NCBI GenBank assembly: GCA_011050235.1
Contig: DRGC01000082.1
Coordinates: 1 to 55,292, forward strand
Reading direction: 5' to 3'
From: Phycisphaerae bacterium
GTDB taxonomy: Bacteria; Planctomycetota; Phycisphaerae; SM23-33
DNA: 55,292 nucleotides
The stretch's first letter is position 1; every line of letters starts with the position of its first letter. Under the pieces are notes generated by a model. The model had not been told where the DNA came from, made no database searches, and worked only from the letters and a program-made list of their open reading frames with translations. Positions 40,500 through 47,800 of this stretch are shown here, in pieces. The translations under genes and the position numbers were made by a program.

Positions 40500-41999
40500 A
40501 TGAGCAAGCTACCGAACGCCCCGCAGGTGTCGCTGGCCCTTGTCGGCGTCAGCCGCGATTGTTTTCCGATCGAACTGACCAGGACCCGCCTGGCGGCGCT
40601 GGCCAAGGCCTGCCGCAAGGAGGGCCTGAAGGTGACCGCCTGCAAGACGGTCATCGAGAACGAGACCGACGCGATGGCGGCCCTGACCGAGGTCGATCAG
40701 GCCGGCTGCAATGCGGCCGTCATCTACCTCGGCAACTTCGGGCCGGAAGGGCCGTTGTCGATTTTCGCCGAGTACTTCGACGGGCCGGTGATGGCGTGCG
40801 CAGCCGCCGAGGAGACGGGCGAGAATCTCATCGACGGCCGCGGCGACGCCTTCTGCGGCATGCTCAATGCCGCCATCAACTTCGACCTGCGCGACGTGCC
40901 CGTCTACATCCCGCAGATGCCGGCGGGCACGGCGGATGAACTGGTCCCCAGGATCGCGCACTTCCAGCGTCTCGCGCGGGTCCTGCTGGGCGTCGTGGGT
41001 CTGAAGATATTCTCCTTCGGCCCGAGGCCGCACGACTTCTACGCCTGCAACGCCCCGATCGGCCAGTTGTACGACATGGGCGCGGAGGTGATGGAAAACT
41101 CGGAGTTGGATCTGCTGGGGCTCTTTGAAGCGGTGGATGAGAAGGACCCCGCCGTCAAACGGGCCGCCCGCAAGATGGCGGCTGAGTTGGGCGAGGGCAA
41201 CACGTATCCACAACTGCTGCCGAGGCTGGCCCGGTTCGAGGTGGCGTTGGAGCGGTTCGCCGAGGCCAACCTCGGCTCGCGGCAGTACGCGATCTTCGCC
41301 AACAAGTGCTGGCCCGCGTTCGAGAAGGCGTTTGGCTTCGTGCCGTGCTATGTCAACAGCCGGCTGTCCACGCGCGGCATGCCGGTGGCGTGCGAGGTGG
41401 ATATCTACGGCGCGCTGAGTGAGTATCTGTGCTACCTCGCCAGCGAGGCGCCCGCGACGTTGCTGGATATCAACAACACCGTACCGCCCGACATGATCGG
41501 CAAGAAGACCAACCTCAAGGGCGCCAAGGCCGAGGACCTGTTCATGGGCTTCCATTGCGGCAACACCCCGAGTTGCCACATGAAGAGCTGCTCGATGAAA
41601 TACCAGTTGATCATGAATCGGCTGATGGAGGACCCGGCCAACGAGCCCGACATCACCCGCGGCACGCTGGAAGGCCAATTGCGGGCCGGGCCGATCAGCT
41701 TTTTCCGGATTCAGGGCGCGGCCGATGGCGGTCTGACCAGTTATGTCGCCGAGGGCAACATCCTGGATATCGATCCCCGTAGCTTCGGCGGCATCGGCAT
41801 TGTCGCGATCCCCAACTTCGCCCGCTTCTACCGACACGTGCTGATCGGCAAGCAGTTCCCCCACCACGGGGCGGTCGCGTTCAGCCAGTGCGGCAAGGTC
41901 CTGTACGACGCGGCGGCCATGCTGGGCATCGAGGACATCAACACGCCGTTGCCCCCGACGGCGCTGTACGCCGGCGAGAATCCCTTCGAACTGACCTGA
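40500..41999 (+). CDS. L-fucose/L-arabinose isomerase family protein
   Basis: A 499-residue protein of the FucI/AraA fold. The N-terminal half has VIYLGNFGPEGPLSIFAEYF and GDAFCGMLNAAINFDLRDVP, the middle PATLLDINNTVPPDMIGKKT and AEDLFMGFHCGNTPSCHMKS, and the C-terminal QFPHHGAVAFSQCGKVLYDA carries the His pair expected near the metal site. Such enzymes convert aldoses such as L-arabinose or L-fucose to ketoses. The gene is 19 bp before an AraB-type kinase, so an arabinose-like route to ribulose 5-phosphate is the best guess, but the sequence belongs to the broad FucI-like group rather than being a clear AraA. Confidence 0.85.
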   Translation: MSKLPNAPQVSLALVGVSRDCFPIELTRTRLAALAKACRKEGLKVTACKTVIENETDAMAALTEVDQAGCNAAVIYLGNFGPEGPLSIFAEYFDGPVMACAAAEETGENLIDGRGDAFCGMLNAAINFDLRDVPVYIPQMPAGTADELVPRIAHFQRLARVLLGVVGLKIFSFGPRPHDFYACNAPIGQLYDMGAEVMENSELDLLGLFEAVDEKDPAVKRAARKMAAELGEGNTYPQLLPRLARFEVALERFAEANLGSRQYAIFANKCWPAFEKAFGFVPCYVNSRLSTRGMPVACEVDIYGALSEYLCYLASEAPATLLDINNTVPPDMIGKKTNLKGAKAEDLFMGFHCGNTPSCHMKSCSMKYQLIMNRLMEDPANEPDITRGTLEGQLRAGPISFFRIQGAADGGLTSYVAEGNILDIDPRSFGGIGIVAIPNFARFYRHVLIGKQFPHHGAVAFSQCGKVLYDAAAMLGIEDINTPLPPTALYAGENPFELT

Positions 42000-42018
42000 A
42001 CTTCGAAAGCGAGCGTCT

Positions 42019-43701
42019 ATGGCCGTCTATACCATTGGTCTGGATTACGGAACCAACTCCGTTCGGGCGATCGTCGTCAACGTCGGCAACGGCCGGGAGG
42101 TCGGCACGGCCGTGTGGAACTACGCCCACGGCAGTGAGGGCGTCATTCTGGGTCGCGACCCCAACCTGGCCCGCCAGCATCCGGCGGATTATCTTCAGGG
42201 GACGGAGATCACGGTCACCAAAGCGCTGGCCGCCGCGCGTAGGAGCGTCCGAGGCTTCCGGGCCGATCAGGTGATCGGTATCGGCGTGGACACCACCGGC
42301 AGCACGCCGCTACCGGTGGACGCCGACGGGTTGTCGCTGGCGATGGACAAGACCTTCGCCCGCGACCCGGCGGCGATGGCCTGGCTGTGGAAAGACCATA
42401 CCTCGGTGGCCGAGGCGGCGGAGATCACCGACCTGGCCCGTAAACGTCGGCCCCATTACCTGGCCAAATGCGGCGGGACATACAGCAGCGAATGGTTCTT
42501 CAGCAAGATCCTGCACTGCCTTCGGACCGCGCCCAAGGTGTTCGAGGCCGCCCACACCTGGGTGGAAATCGCCGACTGGATCCCGGCGATGCTGACCGGC
42601 ACGCAGAGGCCGGACAAGCTGACGGTGGGCATCTGCGCCGCCGGCCACAAGGCGATGTTCAACGACGCCTGGGGCGGCTATCCCGACGCGAGGTTTCTTG
42701 GCAGTCTCGATCCCAAGCTGGGGCAGCTTCGCCGCTGGCTGAAGGACACCGCGGCGGACATCTCCAAGGCCGTCGGCGCGCTGACGGGCGAGTGGGCGAA
42801 GAAGACGGGACTGCCGGCGGGCATTCCGGTGGCGGTGGGGGCGTTCGACGCTCACCTGGGCGCCGTCGGGGCCGGCATCGGCCCGGGGACGCTGGTGAAG
42901 ATCATCGGTACGAGCACGTGCGACATGATGGTGCACCCGGCCGGCAGACCGCTGGCGGACATTCCGGGGTTGTGCGGCATCGTGCCCGGCAGCGTTCTGC
43001 CCGGCCACTTCGGCCTCGAGGCGGGTCAGTCGGCCGTCGGGGATATCTTCAACTGGTTCGTCAACTACATCCAACCGGGCGGCAAGGGCGGCACGCACGA
43101 GGCCCTGACCCGACAGGCCGCCAAGATCGCCCCGGGGGCCTCGGGCCTACTTGCACTGGACTGGAACAACGGCAACCGCACGATCCTGGTCGACCAGCGG
43201 CTGACGGGCTTGCTGATGGGCCAGACGCTCTACACGACCCCGGCGGAGATATACCGGGCGCTGATCGAGGCGACCGCCTTTGGGGCGCTGACGATCATCA
43301 ACCGCTTCGAAGAATACGGCGTCAAGGTCCGCCAGGTGGTCAACTGCGGCGGCATCGCCGAGAAGAACCCGCTCGTGATGCAAATCTACGCCGACGTTCT
43401 GGGCCGGCCGATGAAGGTCTCCCGATCGGCCCAGACGTGCGCGTTGGGCTCGGCGATCGCCGGGGCGGTGGTCGCAGGCCGCAGGGCGGGTGGGTATTCG
43501 AGCTTCCGCCCCGCCCAGAAGGCCATGACGGGCCTCAAGCCCAAGGTCTACGCCCCCGACCGCAAGGCCCACGCCGTCTACGGCCAGCTCTACAAGCTCT
43601 ACCGGACCATGCACGACGCATTGGGCACGCCCGCCGGCAGCGGCAAGCTGTACGACGTGATGAAGACGCTGCTGGACATCCGCGCCAAGGCCAGGAAGTA
43701 A
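42019..43701 (+). CDS. araB: ribulokinase (FGGY family, AraB type)
   Basis: A 560-residue FGGY kinase that would phosphorylate L-ribulose at C5. YTIGLDYGTNSVRAIVVNVG is the AraB-type phosphate-1 start; GIGVDTTGSTPLPVDADG, AWLWKDHTSVAEAAEI, SSEWFFSKILH and WVEIADWIPAMLTGT follow. The C-terminal domain has PVAVGAFDAHLGAVGAGIGP, IIGTSTCDMMVHPAG, GLEAGQSAVGDIFNWFVNYI, VVNCGGIAEKNPLVMQIYAD and ALGSAIAGAVVAG. Length and motif set are those of AraB rather than xylulokinase or glycerol kinase. It follows the FucI/AraA-like gene directly. An araD-type epimerase is not in the window. Confidence 0.92.
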   Translation: MAVYTIGLDYGTNSVRAIVVNVGNGREVGTAVWNYAHGSEGVILGRDPNLARQHPADYLQGTEITVTKALAAARRSVRGFRADQVIGIGVDTTGSTPLPVDADGLSLAMDKTFARDPAAMAWLWKDHTSVAEAAEITDLARKRRPHYLAKCGGTYSSEWFFSKILHCLRTAPKVFEAAHTWVEIADWIPAMLTGTQRPDKLTVGICAAGHKAMFNDAWGGYPDARFLGSLDPKLGQLRRWLKDTAADISKAVGALTGEWAKKTGLPAGIPVAVGAFDAHLGAVGAGIGPGTLVKIIGTSTCDMMVHPAGRPLADIPGLCGIVPGSVLPGHFGLEAGQSAVGDIFNWFVNYIQPGGKGGTHEALTRQAAKIAPGASGLLALDWNNGNRTILVDQRLTGLLMGQTLYTTPAEIYRALIEATAFGALTIINRFEEYGVKVRQVVNCGGIAEKNPLVMQIYADVLGRPMKVSRSAQTCALGSAIAGAVVAGRRAGGYSSFRPAQKAMTGLKPKVYAPDRKAHAVYGQLYKLYRTMHDALGTPAGSGKLYDVMKTLLDIRAKARK

Positions 43702-43743
43702 CGAGGCAAGATCGCCGTGGGCCCAAAGCAGGGGCGTCGGGCC

Positions 43744-43772
43744 TTGACGGGTCGGGAGAGCAGGGGCATAAT
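43744..43772 (+). promoter_or_regulatory. candidate promoter for tRNA-Gly
   Basis: TTGACG at 43744-43749 and CATAAT at 43767-43772 with a 17-base spacer, about 130 bp before the tRNA. Confidence 0.55.
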
Positions 43773-43842
43773 GCCGCTAATGGCGGACAGTTCGGCTAGG
43801 CCGGTAAGGCGCAGATCGGCCAGGGCTGCTGCCAGAGCGCTG

Positions 43843-43888
43843 CCAAGACGCCCGGCCTCAACAGGAGTGAACGAGCAGGGCGTCTTGG
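43843..43888 (+). other. 11-bp inverted repeat in the tRNA-Gly leader
   Basis: CCAAGACGCCC (43843-43853) and GGGCGTCTTGG (43878-43888) are perfect inverted copies with a 24-base loop, ending 11 bases before the tRNA 5' end. It would form a strong hairpin in the precursor RNA. No T run follows, so it is not a terminator. Confidence 0.6.
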
Positions 43889-43899
43889 GATCACAAGGT

Positions 43900-43971
<72 letters not shown>

Positions 43972-43972
43972 T

Positions 43973-44011
43973 ACAGGGTCAGTCCGCCGCGCAGCGGCGG
44001 GCTGATCCTGT
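43973..44011 (+). repeat. 18-bp hairpin directly downstream of tRNA-Gly
   Basis: Arms 43973-43990 and 43994-44011 pair over 18 positions (16 Watson-Crick, 2 G-T) around a GCA loop. It starts one base after the tRNA. Only TACTATAT follows, so it may terminate or protect the tRNA transcript, but it is not a textbook terminator. Confidence 0.65.
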
Positions 44012-44076
44012 ACTATATCGGGCAAGTCATTCGGGCCCTCCCGGTTTCGCCGCAGCGTGGCGGAGGCGCCGCGCAG

Positions 44077-44095
44077 CGAATCCCTTCGGCCGCTT
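44077..44095 (+). repeat. imperfect copy of the tRNA-Gly 3' end
   Basis: These 19 bases match 43954-43972 (the T-arm and acceptor 3' end of tRNA-Gly plus one base) with a single mismatch. They lie 123 bp downstream in the same direction. Such copies can mark old integration sites in tRNA genes; no integrase gene is present in the window. Confidence 0.5.
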
Positions 44096-44165
44096 TCTGC
44101 TTCGCTGAGGCTACGCAGAGGTCCCAAACGCCTCCCGATGACAGCCATTGCAAGGAGTCGTCACG

Positions 44166-44804
44166 GTGTCTGTTGGAAAAGGAGAACGAAGCGATCGAAG
44201 GATTCACAGTGTCGGTGCGTTCCGTGTGGATATTGACGCCCTATGGGGGATAGCGCATTGCTGCCGGGCTGAGCTGTGCAAGAAGATGAAGTGTTGCTGT
44301 GAAGTCTACGATGTCTCCGTGACGCAAAAAGAGCTTTCATGCATCATCGGCATGGTGGAGGCGGGGAAGGGGTTTTACGCCGGGCTTAACAGCCACAGCC
44401 GCTGCCAGGAGTTCTTCGAGGAGGGCGAGGGAGGCGTCTTCAGCCTGGCCGTCGACGAGGACATGCGATGTGTGCTGGCGTATCGAAGCCGTCACGGTCT
44501 CCGCTGTTACCTTCACTCGGTGGCCTTGCGGCTGAAGCTCAATCCCTACCGGACAAAGCCCCAAGCCTGCGCGATCTGGCCGCTGGCCGTGTCCGACGGG
44601 CGTCGGCCGGCGCTGGGCGTACAGGAAAGCGCCTTTTCGTTCCCCTGCAACCGGCGGCGGCCTGCGCGAGGGGCGCTTGACGAGGGCATCGAGCAGATTA
44701 TCCGAGAGACATTCGGGGAGACGTTTCTGGACCAACTCAAGGAGGCCGGGGTCGAGCGGCGCTGCCAGGGCGAAGCTGCGCGGAATCCGGATGGCGGGGT
44801 GTGA
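44166..44804 (+). CDS. cysteine-rich metal-chelating protein (DUF3109/YkgJ-like)
   Basis: About 212 residues from GTG 44166, which has AAGGAG about nine bases upstream; a TTG at 44148 would lie before that site. Cysteines cluster in two places: HCCRAELCKKMKCCCEVYDV (near residue 30) and MRCVLAYRSRHGLRCYLHSV with QACAIWPLAVSDG (near 100-140), resembling the C...C-IH...KP..C..FPL pattern of DUF3109/YkgJ-type zinc or iron-chelating proteins. The fold may bind an Fe-S cluster or a metal ion; the reaction is unknown. It is a lone plus-strand gene between the tRNA-Gly region and the convergent giant subtilase. Confidence 0.72.
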   Translation: MSVGKGERSDRRIHSVGAFRVDIDALWGIAHCCRAELCKKMKCCCEVYDVSVTQKELSCIIGMVEAGKGFYAGLNSHSRCQEFFEEGEGGVFSLAVDEDMRCVLAYRSRHGLRCYLHSVALRLKLNPYRTKPQACAIWPLAVSDGRRPALGVQESAFSFPCNRRRPARGALDEGIEQIIRETFGETFLDQLKEAGVERRCQGEAARNPDGGV

Positions 44805-44837
44805 TGTCCAGGCGAGCTTGGGGATGTTGCGGGCAAG

Positions 44838-47800
44838 TCAGGAGACGGTGACGGTGAAGGTCCGCTGCACCGTTGTGATCCCGTCCGATGCTGTGACCGT
44901 CACATTGAGGAGGCCTTCAAAGTCCGTCGGCGGGGTGATCGTCAACTGATTGCCCACGATGCTCACGGCGCCATCGGCGGATACGGCAGGCTCAGTGGCC
45001 AGCAGTGTGGCCGGGTCCCTGTAGTGGACCGGCGCCGTGCCCTCCAGCACATTGCCGGTTCGCGACTCGATGCCGACCCATCGGTAGATGTCGCCGTTGG
45101 GCAGCATGTAGTACCAATCGCCCGAGGCGCCGATCATATACACCTCGCCCCACCCGCGATAGTTGTCGTAGATGCTAACGTGAGTCGTCAGATTCAGGCG
45201 CGCCTGCAACTGTTCGGCGGCGTTGCCCGTCAGCGCCGTCGCGCTGAGCGTAACGGCATCGCCGTTCGCATCGGAGACCGACAGCGTCAGCGTTCGAGAC
45301 TCATTGGTCGAGATCTGCTGATCTGCGATCGTCGCCAGTGCAGGAGCGGTGTTGGTCACGGTGACGGTGAAGGTCTGTGTTGTCGTGGCCGAGCCGTCCG
45401 AGGCCGTCACGGTCACCTGAAACTCGCCCGAGAAACCGGACGGCGGCGTGATCGTCAACTGATCGCCCACGAGGCTCACCACGCCGTCGGCAGAGGCGGG
45501 GGGCTCGGTGGCCAGCAGTGTCGCCGGATCCTCGTAGTAGCTGACCGGCACGGTGCCTTCGAACGCATTGCCCTCAAGTCGCTCGACCGCCATCCACCGG
45601 TAGACGTCACCATTGGGCAGTATGATGAACCAATCGCCCGACTCGCTCACCAGGTACTTCTCGCCCCCCCCACGGTAATTGTCGTAGATACTAACGTGAG
45701 TCGTCAGATTCAGACGCGCCTGCAGCTGTTCGGCCGCGTTGCCCATCAGCGCCGTGGCGCTTAGCGTGACTGCATCGCCGTCCGCATCGGAAACCGACAG
45801 CGTCAGCGTTCGAGACTCATTGGTGGCCATCTGCTGATCTGCGATCGTCGTCAGCACAGGAGCGGTGTTGGTCACGGTGACGGTGAGGGTCTGTGTTGTC
45901 GTCGCCGAGCCGTCCGAGGCCGTCACGGTCACCTGAAACTCGCCGGAGAAACCGGACGGCGGCGTGATGGTGAGCTGATCGCCCACGAGGCTCACCACGC
46001 CGTCGGCAGATGCCGGGGGCTCGGCGGCGAACAGTGTCGCCGGATCCTCGTAGTAGCTGATCGGCACGGTGCCTTCGAAGGCATTGCCCTCAAGCCGCTC
46101 GACCGCCATCCACCGGTAGGCGTCACCATTGGGCAGTATGATGAACCAATCGCCCGACTCACTTACCAGGTACTTCTCGCCTCCCCCGCGGTAATTGTCG
46201 TAGATACTAACGTGAGTCGTCAGATTCAAACGCGCCTGCAGCCGTTGGGCGGCGTTGCCCACCAGCGCCGTCGCGCTGAGCGTGACCGCATCGCCGTCGG
46301 CATCGGAGGCCGACAGCGTCAGCGTTCGGCTCCCGTCATTGGGGGACATCTGCTGATCTGCGATTGCCGCCAACACGGGAGCGGCGTTGGTCACGGTGAC
46401 GGTGAAGGTCTGTGTTGTCGTCGCCGAGCCGTCCGAGGCGGTCACGGTTACCTCGATGTCGCCAACAAAACCGGATGGCGGGGCAATTGTGAGTTGGTCA
46501 CCCACGAGGCTCACCACGCCGTCGGCAGATGCCGGGGGCTCAGCAGCAAGCAGTTTGGCCGGATCCGTGTAGTCGGCCGACACCGTGCCTTCCAGCACAT
46601 TGCCGGTTCGCAGCTCAAGGCCCACCCATCGGTAGACATCACCGTTGGACAGCATGTAGTACCAATTGTTCGATGCGCTGACCAGGTACACCTCGCCCCA
46701 CCCACGGTAATTGTCGTAGATACTGGCGTGAGTCGTCAGATTCAGGCGCGCCTGCAGCCGTTCGGCGGCGTTGCCCATCAGCGCTGTCGCGCTCAGCGTG
46801 ACCGTATCCCCGTCCGGATCGGATACCGACAGCGTTAGCGTTTGGCTCGCATCATTGTGCGACATCTGCTGGTCTGCGATTGCCGCGATCACGGGAGCGG
46901 AGTTGGTCACGGTGACGATGAAGGTCTGTGTTGTCGTCGCCGAGCCGTCCGAGGCCGTCACGGTCACCTCGATGTCGCCTACATAACCGGATAGCGGAGT
47001 AATCGTGAGCTGATCGCCCACGAGGCTCACCGCGTCATCGGCGGATACTGCGGGCTCAGCAGCCAGCAGTATGGCCGGATCCGTGTAGTCGGCCGATACC
47101 GTGCCTTCCAGTGCATTGCCGGTGCGCGACTCGAGGCCCACCCATCGGTAGATGTCGCCGTTGGGCAGCATGTAGTACCAATTGTCCGACGCGCTGACCA
47201 GATACATCTCTCCCCACCCGCGGTAATTGTCGTAGATGCCAACGTGATTCGTCAGATTCAGACGCGCCTGCAGCCGTTCGGCGGCGTTGCCCATCATCGC
47301 TGTTGCGCTCAGCGTGACCGCATCGCCGTCCGCATCGGAGGCCGATATCGTCAGTGTTCGGGTCCCGTCGCTGCGCGACATCTGCTGATCTGCGATAGTG
47401 GCGATAGCCGGCGCGCGGTTGGTGCTGATCCGCGTGCTCAGGCCCGTGCCCACAAACTGGTTCGGGCCGTCGTTGATGGAAATCTGCAGCAAGCTGTCGC
47501 CGACGCCTTGGACGCCGATATCCTTGATCCCAACGCTGGCCGAAGCGCCGCCACTGTGATAATTGGACACATCCAGATCCGAGTAGTTGAACTGGATGTC
47601 GTTGCCGTCCTCATACAACACCGCCTGGAAGGTGACGCGCCCCTGGCCATAGCCGCCCCAGAACCGCGCGTTGTCCCACTGAATGATGAGTCGCTGGTTA
47701 TCGCCGCCGCCCCGCAGGCTCCAATAGACCGATGCAGGGGTGTCGATGAAAAGGTCGTCCCAGAACGGAGAAATGGCCGCCTGCGAGGGCGAGCTCGTCA

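Noticed and set aside
44841-47400. CRISPR-like or noncoding tandem array
   Set aside because: The period is 516-519 bp, divisible by three, and the repeats encode protein domains in one open frame.
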